Shown here piece by piece: positions 1-9,074 of a stretch of DNA of 64,000 nucleotides. The notes under the pieces are model-generated. The model was given only the letters and a program-made list of their open reading frames with translations, was not told the origin of the DNA and did no database searches. The translations under genes were made by a program, and so were the position numbers. Positions within the stretch are counted from its first letter, which is position 1; each line of letters begins with the position of its first letter. The DNA is from Candidatus Hydrogenedentota bacterium (lineage in GTDB: Bacteria; Hydrogenedentota; Hydrogenedentia; Hydrogenedentales; JAEUWI01): the NCBI GenBank assembly GCA_016182605.1, contig JACPGE010000069.1:124001-188000 (forward strand), written 5' to 3'.

Positions 1-1
1 G

Positions 2-103
2 TATGCCCCACTCGATACCGTTCCCGCGGATGTCAAGGAAGCCATCCTGAATCCGCAACCAGTTGTCGAAAACCCTGCAGATAGCTCTGCGGCACACCAC
101 TAA
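2..103 (+). CDS. actE: C-terminal end of alternative complex III monoheme cytochrome subunit (ActE), partial
   Basis: Only the last 33 codons are inside the window, ending in TAA. The visible tail has a tyrosine and proline followed by a VPADVK stretch and an Ala/His-rich end. Nothing in these residues is diagnostic by itself. The call rests on position: the next gene is ActF, and in known alternative complex III operons the monoheme cytochrome ActE stands directly before ActF. The heme site and start lie outside the window. It could instead be another upstream Act subunit. Confidence 0.55.
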   Translation, partial: YAPLDTVPADVKEAILNPQPVVENPADSSAAHH

Positions 104-121
104 AACACGCGGCGGACAGTC

Positions 122-1336
122 ATGCTCACTAACGAAAAATTACTCGGCATCGGTGGATTACAGCGGAAAGCCCTGCTGGCAGGGCTCATCGGCTGTGTCG
201 TGGCCCTGCTTGGCGGCCTCCTCCTTGGCGAAAGGGGAGACAAGATTTTCGAATCCTTCCTCATCGCTTTTCTACTCTGCTTCGGCCTCGGCGCCGGTTC
301 CATGGCCTGCATGGTCCTCCACCACCTCTGCGGCGGCGGATGGTCCTTCCTCATCCAGCGCATCTGCGAAGCGGGCTCACGCACCCTCTGGTTTTTCTTC
401 GTGCTCGGCATCCTCATCTTGCTCGGCGGCCTCTACAGCGGCAGTCTCTACGAATGGTCTGACCTCGCATTCCGGCAGGCGCACCATATCGTGGAGAACA
501 AGGAACGCTTCCTCAATCCCAGCACCTTCACCGTCTGCTTCCTGGTCTACTTCGCCATCTGGTTCGCCATCGCCACCCTCTACAACCGCTGGTCCAAACA
601 ACTGGACGCCACCGGGAATCACAGCTACCTCGCAGCCATGAAGGTGTGCGCGGGGCCCTGCCTCATCCTCTACGTGCTCTCCATGACCTTCGCCGCCACC
701 CACTGGGCCATGTCCCTGGAGCCCGAATGGTTCTCCACCATCTACGGCGCCTGGATGATCGCGGGTTACAACCTCACCGTTATCGCCTTCGCCATCCTTA
801 TGCTCACCTACCTCAAAGACGAGCCCGGCATCAAGGAGCGCATTCAGACCAAGCACTACCACCACCTCGGCAACTTCCTCCTGGGTTTCACCATCTTCTG
901 GACCTACATCTCCTTCTCCCAGTTCCTCATCATCTGGAACGGCAACCTCCCCGAGGAAATCGGTTTCTACATCCACCGCACCGATGGCGGACTTACCACC
1001 ATCCTGCTCATCCTCATGATCTTCAACTGGTTCGTCCCCATGATGGTCCTCCTCATGCGCCGGCAGAAGACCGATCTGCGCAAACTCCGCCGCATCGCCA
1101 TCTACACGCTGGTAATGCGTTTCTTCGATATGTACTGGAACATCGCCCCCTCCTTCCCCGATCACCACGGCAAAATCGTTCCCAGCACCCTGATACTGTC
1201 GGCCGCCGCCACCATCGGCATTGGCGGCCTTTGGTTCTATATTTACCTGAATGAACTCAAGAAGCGCCCGCTCACGCCCCAGCAGGATCCGCGCGGCGAA
1301 CTCATGTTCTACGAGGAAGAGCACAGCCATGCATAA
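122..1336 (+). CDS. actF: Alternative complex III subunit ActF, NrfD-like quinol-binding membrane subunit
   Basis: A 404-aa polytopic membrane protein with about ten hydrophobic segments. In ACIII, ActC and ActF are the NrfD-like subunits that sit in the membrane and take part in quinol oxidation and proton handling; the complex replaces bc1 and feeds electrons to a cytochrome oxidase. Family-typical stretches are THWAMSLEPEWFSTIYG near residue 195 and WTYISFSQFLIIWNGN near residue 260. The C-terminus is soluble and rich in Glu/His. It starts 18 bases after actE and overlaps the next gene by 8 bases, so it is in the same transcript as SCO1 and ctaCDEF. The arrangement agrees with an ACIII-oxidase supercomplex. 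Confidence 0.93.
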   Translation: MLTNEKLLGIGGLQRKALLAGLIGCVVALLGGLLLGERGDKIFESFLIAFLLCFGLGAGSMACMVLHHLCGGGWSFLIQRICEAGSRTLWFFFVLGILILLGGLYSGSLYEWSDLAFRQAHHIVENKERFLNPSTFTVCFLVYFAIWFAIATLYNRWSKQLDATGNHSYLAAMKVCAGPCLILYVLSMTFAATHWAMSLEPEWFSTIYGAWMIAGYNLTVIAFAILMLTYLKDEPGIKERIQTKHYHHLGNFLLGFTIFWTYISFSQFLIIWNGNLPEEIGFYIHRTDGGLTTILLILMIFNWFVPMMVLLMRRQKTDLRKLRRIAIYTLVMRFFDMYWNIAPSFPDHHGKIVPSTLILSAAATIGIGGLWFYIYLNELKKRPLTPQQDPRGELMFYEEEHSHA

Positions 1337-1811
1337 CGGACATGACAACTACAACGCCGAAGAAAGCATCAAGGCCGGATACGAAGTTACCGATCTGAAT
1401 GCGAAGCTCATCGTTATCTTTCTCGCGGCCTTGGCCTTCCTTATCGCGGGTTCCGTTTTCGTAATCATCATCTTCCAGCGCGGCTTCGACAAGTCGCGCC
1501 TGCCCATGAACCTCAATGAGGCCTCGCCCGTCGCCGTCACACCGCCTCCGGTCGTCGTCCCCGGTTTTGCGCCCCTGGCCCCCGGCACGGAGGAAGGCAC
1601 GGCCCTGCTGCAACAAGATCCCGTGGCGGAGAGGAAGAAATACTTCGCGGAATCGCACGCGCACCTCGCCGGCCAGGGCTTTGTAAGCCAGGAAGCCGGC
1701 GCGGAGCGGGTCCACATTCCCATCGAAACCGCCATGGCGCTCGTGGCGGAAGCCAAAGTGCCCTACCGCCAAGTCCCCGTAACTGCACTCGCGGAAGAAG
1801 CAAAGCCATAA
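1329..1811 (+). CDS. ACIII-associated single-span membrane protein, conserved hypothetical
   Basis: A 160-aa protein with one transmembrane helix (about residues 28-50), a Pro/Val-rich linker and a C-terminal soluble part. That part carries a YF-E-H-H-L-G-GFV stretch and a VHIPIETAMALVAEAK motif. As I recall, a similar 'IPI..AM.L' element is common in small proteins encoded next to ACIII genes, often as 'IPIDRAMELLAE'. The ATG at 1329 is preferred because the frame upstream lies inside actF and has no better signal. It overlaps actF by 8 bases and its stop shares one base with the SCO1 start, which suggests translational coupling. Role unknown; accessory subunit or assembly factor of the ACIII-oxidase module is inference. 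Confidence 0.75.
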   Translation: MHNGHDNYNAEESIKAGYEVTDLNAKLIVIFLAALAFLIAGSVFVIIIFQRGFDKSRLPMNLNEASPVAVTPPPVVVPGFAPLAPGTEEGTALLQQDPVAERKKYFAESHAHLAGQGFVSQEAGAERVHIPIETAMALVAEAKVPYRQVPVTALAEEAKP

Positions 1812-2755
1812 TGTCACAGCATGGGCCGCACAAGCATAGACCGCACTTTGCGGTATCGGGCATTCTGGCCGTATTGACGGCACTGGCGTGCTTCTGCATC
1901 GCCACGCCCGCCCGCGCACAGGAAGTGCCCGGCGAGCAGGTCGACGCGGTTAAGCTCGACCCCATCGCCTTCCGCGGACCCAAGCCCAGCGACCGCTTCA
2001 ACGAGATCAAGATCGACCAAAAACTCGATGCCCAAGTTCCCCTCGATCTGCCGTTTCTCGACGAAGCAGGCAATGCGGTGAAGCTGAGCGATTATTTCCA
2101 GCCTGGCAAACCGGTTATCCTGACCCTCGTCTACTACGAATGCCCCATGCTGTGCACCCTCGTGCTCAACGATCTCCTCGTCGCCATGGGCGCCGAAGAA
2201 ATGGGCCTCGAGATCGGCAAGGATTACGAAGTCGTCACCATCAGCATCAATCCAAACGAAGTCTCTGGACTCGGCGCCGCCAAGAAAGCCGAATACCTCG
2301 CCAAGCTCAAGCGCGAAGGCGGTGAACAAGGCTGGCACTTCCTCACCGGCGCCGAGGACGATATTCAGACGGTGGCTGCGTCCGTGGGATTCCGCTATTA
2401 CTACGATGCGGACATCAAGCAATACGCCCACGCCAGCGGCATCATGATTCTCACTCCGGAAGGCAAGGTCTCCAGCTATTACCTTGGCCTCGGCTATCTC
2501 CCGCATAACGTGCGCCTCTCGCTCGTCGATGCGGCCAGCGGAAAGATCGGCTCGCTGGCCGATCAGCTCGTGCTGCTTTGCTACGACTACGATCCCGCAA
2601 GCGGCGCCTACGGCTTCTATATCATGTCCGCCATCCGGCTCGCAGGTGGTGCGACCGTGATGGCTATCGTCGCGTTCTGGATTGTCATGTACTTGGGTTC
2701 GCGCAAGAAGGCAATAGGGGACGGGGTGGACACCGCCTCAAACGTGATTTCCTAA
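1811..2755 (+). CDS. SCO1/SenC-family copper chaperone with C-terminal membrane anchor
   Basis: A 314-aa exported protein with an N-terminal signal peptide ending near ARAQ. A thioredoxin-like SCO domain carries the copper-binding CPMLC (CxxxC) motif around residue 115 and the partner histidine in YAHASGIMIL around residue 207. A C-terminal hydrophobic helix (about residues 275-298) would anchor it in the inner membrane facing the periplasm. SCO proteins deliver copper to the CuA site of oxidase subunit II, which is encoded by the next gene. The start codon overlaps the previous stop. All expected residues are present. Confidence 0.93.
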   Translation: MSQHGPHKHRPHFAVSGILAVLTALACFCIATPARAQEVPGEQVDAVKLDPIAFRGPKPSDRFNEIKIDQKLDAQVPLDLPFLDEAGNAVKLSDYFQPGKPVILTLVYYECPMLCTLVLNDLLVAMGAEEMGLEIGKDYEVVTISINPNEVSGLGAAKKAEYLAKLKREGGEQGWHFLTGAEDDIQTVAASVGFRYYYDADIKQYAHASGIMILTPEGKVSSYYLGLGYLPHNVRLSLVDAASGKIGSLADQLVLLCYDYDPASGAYGFYIMSAIRLAGGATVMAIVAFWIVMYLGSRKKAIGDGVDTASNVIS

Positions 2756-2819
2756 AAGTTCTGATACTATAAGGCATGCGCGTCGCAGATGCGCCAAGCA
2801 GGATGGTAACAAGGTAACC

Positions 2820-3749
2820 ATGAATCTCAGAATGTTCATACCGGAACAGGCATCGACCTACGCTGTCAAGGTCGACCCGCTGTTCTACGCGCTGACCGCG
2901 TTCACGATTGTGTTTGTAGTGGGACTCACTTTCCTGCTCATCTACCTGGGCTTGAAATACATTCAAAAACCAGGCAGCGGACGCAGGTCGGTCCACGTGG
3001 AAAACATGGCGCTGGAACTCACCTGGAGCGCCATTCCCGCGGTCATCGCGCTCGGCATCTTCGTGTGGGGCGCGGTTCTCTACTACGATTACCGCAACAT
3101 TCCCGCCAACACCCTCGACATCAACGTCATCGGCAAGCAATGGATGTGGAAGATACAGCATCCCAATGGACTGCGTGAAGTCAATGAACTCACTGTACCC
3201 AAAGGCCAGCCGGTCAAGTTGACCATGACCTCCCAAGACGTGCTTCACAGCTTCTACATTCCCGCGTTCCGCGTGAAGCAGGACGTGCTCCCCGCGCGCT
3301 ATACCACCATGTGGTTCGAAGCCACCAAGGTGGGCACCTTCCCGCTCTTCTGCGCGGAATACTGCGGCACCGAGCACTCCACCATGGGCGGCCTCGTCCA
3401 TGTCGTGGAGCCCGCCGAGTATCAGCAATGGCTTGCCGGCGGTCCCTCCCTCACCCCCGTTCAGGCCGGCGAGGCCCTCTTCGCCTCCATGGGCTGCGCC
3501 ACCTGCCACGCCGCGGGAGACGCCAGCCGCGGACCGCACCTCGAAGGCAAATTCGGCGCGGAAGAAACCCTGCGCGACGGCACGGTCCTCACCGTGGACG
3601 AAGAATATGTCCGCGAGTCCATCATGAATCCCACCGCGAAAGTGGTGAAGGGCTACACGCCCCTCATGCCCAACTTCACCAGCCAGCTGAACGATGAAGA
3701 TGTAAGCAATCTGGTTGCCTACATCAAGTCCCTCAGCGCTGTCAATTAG
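2820..3749 (+). CDS. ctaC: Cytochrome c oxidase subunit II with fused cytochrome c domain (caa3 type)
   Basis: A 309-aa protein with two N-terminal transmembrane helices (about residues 20-45 and 62-85) and a periplasmic cupredoxin domain. The domain holds the CuA ligands: His in VLHSFYIP, the CAEYCG pair, and His/Met in EHSTMGG. A cytochrome c domain follows, with CATCH around residue 226 and a distal methionine near LMPNF. The fused heme domain makes this a caa3-type oxidase taking electrons from cytochrome c or directly from the ACIII cytochrome. A weak AAGG precedes the ATG at 2820. It lies between the copper chaperone and subunit I. Confidence 0.96.
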   Translation: MNLRMFIPEQASTYAVKVDPLFYALTAFTIVFVVGLTFLLIYLGLKYIQKPGSGRRSVHVENMALELTWSAIPAVIALGIFVWGAVLYYDYRNIPANTLDINVIGKQWMWKIQHPNGLREVNELTVPKGQPVKLTMTSQDVLHSFYIPAFRVKQDVLPARYTTMWFEATKVGTFPLFCAEYCGTEHSTMGGLVHVVEPAEYQQWLAGGPSLTPVQAGEALFASMGCATCHAAGDASRGPHLEGKFGAEETLRDGTVLTVDEEYVRESIMNPTAKVVKGYTPLMPNFTSQLNDEDVSNLVAYIKSLSAVN

Positions 3750-3767
3750 TAACGGAGACGTCCTATC

Positions 3768-5423
3768 ATGGCGAACGCGACCACCACAGACCACATAGAC
3801 ATCCCAGAGCGCGATTACGCGGCGCCTGCGGTGCACTATCTGAACTGGCAGTACACGGCTTCCTCGTGGCTGCTCACGCTTGACCACAAGCGCATTGCCA
3901 TCCTTTATCTCATTACCATCAGCATCTTCTTCATGGTCGGCGGGCTCTTTGCCACCATCTTCCGCATGGAGTTGCTCACCCCGGAAGGCGACCTGCTCAA
4001 CGCGGACACCTACAACAAGATGTTCACGCTCCACGGCGTCGTCATGATCTTTTTCTTCCTCATCCCCTCGATTCCCGCGGTGCTGGGAAACTTCCTGCTG
4101 CCCCTTATGATCGGCGCGAAGGACGTGGCCTTCCCCCGCCTCAATCTCTTCAGTTGGTACATCCTCATCATCGGCGGCACCATGGCGGTCACCCTCACCG
4201 TCACCGGCGGTCTCGATACAGGCTGGACCTTCTACTCGCCGCTGAGTACTCACTTCGCCAACACCAACGTGTTCCTGGCCGCGCTCACCGTATTCGTCAC
4301 CGGCTTCTCCTCCATCCTCACCGGCCTGAACTTCCTCGTCACCATCCATAAAATGCGCGCGCCCGGCCTCACCTGGTTCCGCCTGCCCCTCTTCATCTGG
4401 GCCATCTACGCCACCTCCATCATCCAGATTCTTGGCACTCCCGTCGTCGCCATCACCATCCTCCTCGCAGGCATCGAGCGCGTCTGGGGCGTCGGTATAT
4501 TCGACCCCTATCTCGGCGGCGATCCGGTGCTCTTCCAGCACATGTTCTGGTTCTACTCGCACCCCGCCGTATACATCATGATTCTCCCCGGCATGGGCGC
4601 CATCTCCGAAATCATCGCGTGCTTCTCCCGCAACCGCGTCTTCGGATACGAATTCATCGCCTTCTCCAGCGTGGCCATCGCCATCATCGGCTTCCTCGTC
4701 TGGGGCCACCATATGTACGTCAGCGGCCAGTCCATGTACGCCGGCTACGTCTTCTCCATCCTCACCATGATAGTGGCCGTCCCCTCCGCCATCAAGATCT
4801 TCAACTGGACCGCCACCCTCTACAAGGGCAACGTGGTCTGGGCCACCCCCATGCTCTACGCCATCGGCTTCATCGGCCTCTTCGCCATCGGCGGCGCCAC
4901 CGGCCTCTTCCTCGGCATCCTCGGCCTCGACGTTCCCCTCCACGACACCTACTTCGTCGTGGCCCACTTCCACTACGTCATGGTCGGCGGCATGGTGATG
5001 GCCTACCTCGCCGGCCTCCACTTCTGGTGGCCCAAGATGACCGGCAAAATGTACCCCCAACTGCCGGCACAGGTCTGCGCCGTCGTCATCTTCGTGGGAT
5101 TCAATCTCACCTTCTTCCCGCAGTTCCTCGCCGGATGGATGGGCATGCCCCGCCGCTACCACTCCTACCACCCGGACTTCCAAATCTGGAACGTGCTCTC
5201 CACCGCCGGTGCAGGGGTGCTCGGCGTGGGATTCACCGTCCCTGTCTTCTATTTCCTTTGGTCCCTCTTTTACGGCAAAACGGCCGGCAGCAATCCCTGG
5301 GGCGCGCGCGGGCTGGAATGGGAACAATGCACCTCCCCGCCGGATCCCCACAATTTCCACCACACCCCAGTCGTAGATCACATTGCTTACCCGTACACCG
5401 GGGAGGAGACGCTCAGTGTCTAG
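3768..5423 (+). CDS. ctaD: Cytochrome c oxidase subunit I (heme-copper oxidase, A2-like)
   Basis: The 551-aa catalytic subunit with twelve expected helices. Visible ligands are the heme a histidine in TLHGVVMIF, the CuB histidine with the cross-linked tyrosine in [12 protein letters not shown], the HH pair in WGHHMYVSG, and the heme-binding HFH in [11 protein letters not shown]. The YSHP sequence replaces the GHPE glutamate of classical A1 oxidases and is the signature of A2-type enzymes. It reduces O2 to water with proton pumping, together with subunits II-IV encoded around it. A long minus-strand frame opposite this gene is a codon-usage shadow. Confidence 0.97.
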   Translation: MANATTTDHIDIPERDYAAPAVHYLNWQYTASSWLLTLDHKRIAILYLITISIFFMVGGLFATIFRMELLTPEGDLLNADTYNKMFTLHGVVMIFFFLIPSIPAVLGNFLLPLMIGAKDVAFPRLNLFSWYILIIGGTMAVTLTVTGGLDTGWTFYSPLSTHFANTNVFLAALTVFVTGFSSILTGLNFLVTIHKMRAPGLTWFRLPLFIWAIYATSIIQILGTPVVAITILLAGIERVWGVGIFDPYLGGDPVLFQHMFWFYSHPAVYIMILPGMGAISEIIACFSRNRVFGYEFIAFSSVAIAIIGFLVWGHHMYVSGQSMYAGYVFSILTMIVAVPSAIKIFNWTATLYKGNVVWATPMLYAIGFIGLFAIGGATGLFLGILGLDVPLHDTYFVVAHFHYVMVGGMVMAYLAGLHFWWPKMTGKMYPQLPAQVCAVVIFVGFNLTFFPQFLAGWMGMPRRYHSYHPDFQIWNVLSTAGAGVLGVGFTVPVFYFLWSLFYGKTAGSNPWGARGLEWEQCTSPPDPHNFHHTPVVDHIAYPYTGEETLSV

Positions 5424-6099
5424 CGCAGCCGATACGCACGAACATAATCCCCATCTCGCGCACCACTTCGAGACCATCGAACAGCAGGAAGAAGCCCAGT
5501 CCATGGGCATGTGGCTCTTCCTCGCCCAGGAATTCATGTTCTTTGGCGGTCTCTTTTGTGCCTATGCCGTTTGGCGCTTCACGTACCACGACGCCTGGTT
5601 TGAAGGCAGCTCCCACCTGAGCACCTTCTGGGGCGGTCTCAACACTATCGTCCTGCTGCTCAGCAGCTACACCATGGCCATGGGCGTCTATTATTGCCAG
5701 ATTGGCGATACCAAACGCCTCACCAACCGCCTGATCATGACGCTCGGCCTCGGCATCGTCTTTGTCGCCGTAAAGCTCCAATTCGAGTGGTTCCCCAAGT
5801 TTCACGACGGCGTCGTTCCCGGACAGTGGTGGGGGCCTGCCGGCCACTACGCGGATATGGCCGCCTTCCCGGAACAGGGCCATCTGCAACTCTTCTACTT
5901 CCTCTACTACGTCATGACCGGCATGCACGCCTTTCACATGCTCATCGGCTTCGGGATCCTTATCCCCCTCATCGTCATGAGCGCCATGGGCAAGTTCGGC
6001 CCCCAACGGTTCATGGCCATCCTGAACTTCGGGCTCTACTGGCACTTTGTCGATATCGTCTGGGTCTTTCTCTTCCCCATGTTCTACCTCGTCACCTGA
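5416..6099 (+). CDS. ctaE: Cytochrome c oxidase subunit III
   Basis: A 227-aa membrane protein with about five helices beginning at [16 protein letters not shown] and ending in the family-typical [16 protein letters not shown]-like segment (here [18 protein letters not shown]). An in-frame ATG exists at 5383, but the GTG at 5416 is the better start: a strong GGGAGGAG ribosome-binding site ends 8-9 bases before it, and the protein then overlaps the end of ctaD by only 8 bases. Subunit III stabilises the oxidase core. Same transcript as the upstream genes. Confidence 0.94.
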   Translation: MSSAADTHEHNPHLAHHFETIEQQEEAQSMGMWLFLAQEFMFFGGLFCAYAVWRFTYHDAWFEGSSHLSTFWGGLNTIVLLLSSYTMAMGVYYCQIGDTKRLTNRLIMTLGLGIVFVAVKLQFEWFPKFHDGVVPGQWWGPAGHYADMAAFPEQGHLQLFYFLYYVMTGMHAFHMLIGFGILIPLIVMSAMGKFGPQRFMAILNFGLYWHFVDIVWVFLFPMFYLVT

Positions 6100-6132
6100 G
6101 CTCAACCGCGTACCGAATACAGGATTACTGAC

Positions 6133-6564
6133 ATGTCCGGACACCACATCGTAATGCCAAACACCTACCGTCAGGTGCTTATTGTGCTCATGGTACTCAT
6201 GGCGGCCACCATCATCGCCGCAAAATGGGAACCCATGAACATCGGAATCACGGGAAACCTCCTCATCGCACTGGCCATCGCCGGCTGCAAGATGACCTGC
6301 ATCATGCTCATCTTCATGCACGTCAAATACAGCTCGAAGCTTGTCCAGGTCTTCGCCTTCTGCGGACTCTTCTGGTTCGCCATCATGATGGTATTCACCT
6401 TCAACGACTACCTCACCCGCTCCTGGAACTCCCCCTTTATCACGCCCGCACCCGTTGCCGGCGGACATGCCGCTCCGGCGGATCACGCTGCACCTGCAAG
6501 CCACGCAACTCCTGCCCCCGCAGATCACAGCGCTGCCACAGCGGAAGCAGCCCAGCACAGCTAA
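6133..6564 (+). CDS. ctaF: Cytochrome c oxidase subunit IV, prokaryotic type
   Basis: A 143-aa protein with three hydrophobic helices (about residues 10-30, 35-60 and 70-92), including the KMTCIMLIFMHVKYS stretch typical of small prokaryotic oxidase subunit IV proteins. The last 40 residues are an unusual Ala/His/Pro-rich tail with several HA-P repeats, probably disordered and perhaps metal-binding (inference). It is the last gene of the oxidase cluster; a hairpin terminator follows about 36 bases after the stop. Confidence 0.85.
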   Translation: MSGHHIVMPNTYRQVLIVLMVLMAATIIAAKWEPMNIGITGNLLIALAIAGCKMTCIMLIFMHVKYSSKLVQVFAFCGLFWFAIMMVFTFNDYLTRSWNSPFITPAPVAGGHAAPADHAAPASHATPAPADHSAATAEAAQHS

Positions 6565-6599
6565 GGCGAAGAACCCCCAAATGCAATAACTGATTTCTG

Positions 6600-6630
6600 G
6601 CGTGGCCAAACCCGGCCACGCCATTCTTAC
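6600..6630 (+). terminator. Hairpin terminator after the oxidase operon
   Basis: An 8-bp perfect stem, GCGTGGCC (6600-6607) against GGCCACGC (6614-6621), with a 6-base loop, followed by a short T-rich stretch (CATTCTT). The T run is short, so termination may be partial. It fits the end of the actE-ctaF transcript. Confidence 0.7.
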
Positions 6631-6706
6631 AGTTACAGGAAAATGGAGCCTACCCCAGGCGGAAGCACTTTGAGAGCGCGCCGCTCGAAAAGACATGCAG
6701 CACCAA

Positions 6707-7193
6707 GGGGACTGTACCTGCCGGCATACCAAACCGGACACCGGACTCAGGAATTGCACCGGCAGGGACTGTACCCTGGAATCATCAGGCAATACCCGGC
6801 AGTTCTCCTCACGTAGCTCATCATCACCGGTGGGGACTGTTACTCAACCTTGTTCTGGCATCGCCAGGTTGCACCCGGCCTTCACACCCTGCCCCCACCT
6901 ACTTCCCCTGCTTCTCCGCCAGCCCATTCAGCAGCCCCAACACCTCCTTCTGAATTACCGTCGCCGCGGCCACCTCCAAATAGCTCGACTGCGGTACGTC
7001 GACGCTGAAGATGACACCGCCTTAAAACGCGCCGAGTTCGATACCATGGCAAATATATGAATGCGGCGGGCACTTCAACTAATAACGATTGGGGCATTTG
7101 TGCGCGAAAAGGAAAGCACCATCAATTGGGAAGCTTGCAACGCAGCCCGCCATTTTGCTACATTGAAATTGGCAAGTCATAAGTGACTGTACC
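6707..7193. repeat. Four dispersed GGGACTGTACC-like short repeats in a gene-poor stretch
   Basis: Near-identical copies lie at 6707-6718 (GGGGACTGTACC), 6765-6775 (GGGACTGTACC), 6832-6843 (GGGGACTGTTAC) and 7183-7193 (GTGACTGTACC). CCGG-containing tetramers are scattered between the first three. The copies are in the same orientation with irregular spacing. This resembles decayed REP-type extragenic repeats, but no REP-associated transposase is in the window. Apart from these, the oxidase terminator and the copied gene end, I see no gene in 6565-7199. Confidence 0.45.
6899..7026 (-). pseudogene. Copied 3' end of the ceramidase-like gene (remnant)
   Basis: Read on the minus strand this ends SSYLEVAAATVIQKEVLGLL, then NGLAEKQGK and a stop, almost the same as the C-terminus of the intact hydrolase at 7590-9038. 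At DNA level 6911-6989 matches 7605-7683 with three differences in 79 bases. Upstream of the match the sequence diverges, and no start or catalytic domain is left. It is a partial duplication or the last trace of a paralogue. The high identity argues for a fairly recent event or gene conversion. Confidence 0.75.
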
Positions 7194-7223
7194 AGAACAG
7201 TGGAATATGGAGCTAGCCGAATC

Positions 7224-7469
7224 ATGAGCACAACCCAGGACAAAGTGTTTCAGATGGTGTACAACGCATTGGCCATACTTGCCTTCATACTACTTATCAC
7301 TCCATTTTACGAACAATCCTGGGGCAATGGCGCAACTATCGTTGTTCTGTCGTTCCTGTTCAACGTGTTGGCAAAACTGCATTCAATGAGCGTCACTATC
7401 AAGGCGCTCGCGAGCGACGTGGAGCGACTAACGCAAGCCCGGAATGTCCCATCCAATAGCGACGCATAA
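7224..7469 (+). CDS. Small two-helix membrane protein, unknown
   Basis: An 81-aa protein with two hydrophobic segments (about residues 12-30 and 37-55) and a charged C-terminal tail with a short helical part ending in polar residues. I prefer the ATG at 7224 (GGAG about 11 bases before it); a GTG at 7200 in the same frame would add eight residues. No family recognised. It lies between the two copies of the 79-bp hydrolase gene end, so it may have arrived with whatever event made the duplication (inference). Confidence 0.5.
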   Translation: MSTTQDKVFQMVYNALAILAFILLITPFYEQSWGNGATIVVLSFLFNVLAKLHSMSVTIKALASDVERLTQARNVPSNSDA

Positions 7470-7589
7470 GCAGACGCCCAGCGCAAAAAAGTAAAAAACA
7501 CAAGCTACACGGTTACGAAAGAATCGATTCTAGTTGGTTCCGTTTCCCGATTCCGGCACCATAACAATTTGGCATTTCGACCCGTAAAC

Positions 7590-9038
7590 CTACTTTCCCG
7601 CGCGCTTCTCCGCCAGCCCATTCAGCAGCCCCAACAGCTCCTTCTGAATTACCGTCGCCGCGTCCACCTCCAAATAACTCGACCGCGCGCGCCACGTCTC
7701 GTACCCGCCCCAAGCGTGTTGTTCGGGAGTGGGGAGGTAGCCGTGGTACGCATTCGCAAGTTCAATCACGAAAGCCGGCTTCAACGCGCTCTCCGCCTTG
7801 ATCGCCAGGCCAATCTGCACAAACACCTCACAGGGTATCGCGCCAATACCCCAGTCGCCAATGCGGAAGGCCTGCAAGAGAACAGAGACCTCATCCGGAT
7901 ACTCGGCAATCTTCACTGTCTCCCGCGCGTAGATTTCCTCCATCGTGCTCATCTCCGCGCCCGCCTTTGCATCGACTATGGCCTTGGCCGCAACCAACTC
8001 CTCCGCCGTGGGCTTCCGCACCCCCAGCATCACCTCCGTCTGCGCCGCATCGAGCGTGGGCGCGCTTTCATACTCCAGCGTACCGCACGCCGCGATCACC
8101 GCCTCCGCCACCGCATTGGCCACCTTGCGCATCTGCGTGTAGGGCTCCCGCGCCTCAGGCGACTTCGTAAAGTCGATGTTGTTGATGTCGCCGCTCGTGC
8201 CATTGGAGAGCATGGCCACAAAACCCGGTTCCTGCCCCTCCGCGCCGAACTCCTTCTGCACGCGTTCACAAAACATCCCAAAATAATCCGCGGAAACCTC
8301 GTTGCCCCGCGTCCCGCCCACGTAATGCAGGCTGTAATTTGCCAGCAGCGCCAGGGGCCGTCCATCCGCATGCCGCACCGACAAGAACGCTACCTCCGGA
8401 TCCGTCGGGCCCGCGGGCTCCAACAGGGCATCGCCCGCATTGCCCGGATTCATCTTCACCGTGTCCGTCGTCTGCCCAAAGGGGTTCGGACCAATAGCCC
8501 CGGGCTGCATCTTCCACCGCCGGTTGAACACCTGATCGGAAAGCAACGCGCTCCCGCGCGCGATCGACGCCGGCGCCAAGTTCTTCGCAGCGCGCGCGAT
8601 GCCATCGGCAATCTTCACGCTCAGGTACTCCAGATACTGGGGATCGGGATCGCTTTGGAAGCAGGGCGTCGCCGTGGGACCCGTGTGCGTATGCGTGGCC
8701 GACATCATCATGTTCGCTGCGGGAATCCCCGTCAGTTCTTCCGCGCGCTGTTTCGCCGCATCATAGACCGGCCGCGGTATCAGGCAGTTGTCCACCACTG
8801 CGAAGGCGAGCTGCGTCTTGCCATCGTCCAGCACCAGGCATCGCGCGTGAAGCTCATCGTGCACGCCATCCGCCTTGCGATCGGCCATGTGCCCGCTCAA
8901 CGAAACACCCAGCCACGGCGTCACATTGCTCGTGGCCGCACCCGCACGGAATACCGGCGTTGCAGCGTCCTCCGCCCCCACAACTGCGCCGTACAGCGCC
9001 ACAACCAAACACAAAACCACAAACCTGCTCTTCGCCAT
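7590..9038 (-). CDS. Neutral/alkaline ceramidase-like secreted hydrolase
   Basis: A 482-aa exported protein: signal peptide (residues about 1-22, ending near GAEDA), then a domain like the N-terminal catalytic domain of neutral/alkaline non-lysosomal ceramidases. Visible family features are the SNVTPWLGVSLSG opening, the metal-site-like SATHTHTGP around residue 115, SLHYVGG, and SNGTSGDINN, which resembles the region of the catalytic serine. The separate C-terminal Ig-like domain of true ceramidases is missing, as is common in environmental homologues, so the substrate is uncertain. The ATG at 9038 has GGGAG seven bases before it; a GTG two codons earlier is possible. The gene upstream, 9075-11963, is on the same strand 36 bases away. 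Confidence 0.82.
   Translation of the reverse strand: MAKSRFVVLCLVVALYGAVVGAEDAATPVFRAGAATSNVTPWLGVSLSGHMADRKADGVHDELHARCLVLDDGKTQLAFAVVDNCLIPRPVYDAAKQRAEELTGIPAANMMMSATHTHTGPTATPCFQSDPDPQYLEYLSVKIADGIARAAKNLAPASIARGSALLSDQVFNRRWKMQPGAIGPNPFGQTTDTVKMNPGNAGDALLEPAGPTDPEVAFLSVRHADGRPLALLANYSLHYVGGTRGNEVSADYFGMFCERVQKEFGAEGQEPGFVAMLSNGTSGDINNIDFTKSPEAREPYTQMRKVANAVAEAVIAACGTLEYESAPTLDAAQTEVMLGVRKPTAEELVAAKAIVDAKAGAEMSTMEEIYARETVKIAEYPDEVSVLLQAFRIGDWGIGAIPCEVFVQIGLAIKAESALKPAFVIELANAYHGYLPTPEQHAWGGYETWRARSSYLEVDAATVIQKELLGLLNGLAEKRAGK
7605..7683. repeat. 79-bp direct repeat, copy within the hydrolase gene
   Basis: This segment, covering the C-terminal codons of the hydrolase, is repeated at 6911-6989 in the same orientation with three mismatches. 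The two copies bracket about 615 bases holding the small membrane gene at 7224-7469. Confidence 0.8.
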
Positions 9039-9074
9039 GTTCACTCTCCCAGGTAGTTGCCGCGCAGTCTTCTG

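Noticed and set aside
2685-5537. 950-codon open frame on the minus strand
   Set aside because: It lies opposite ctaC-ctaD, has low-complexity His/Asp/Gly/Glu composition and reflects the strong GC bias at third positions of the real genes.
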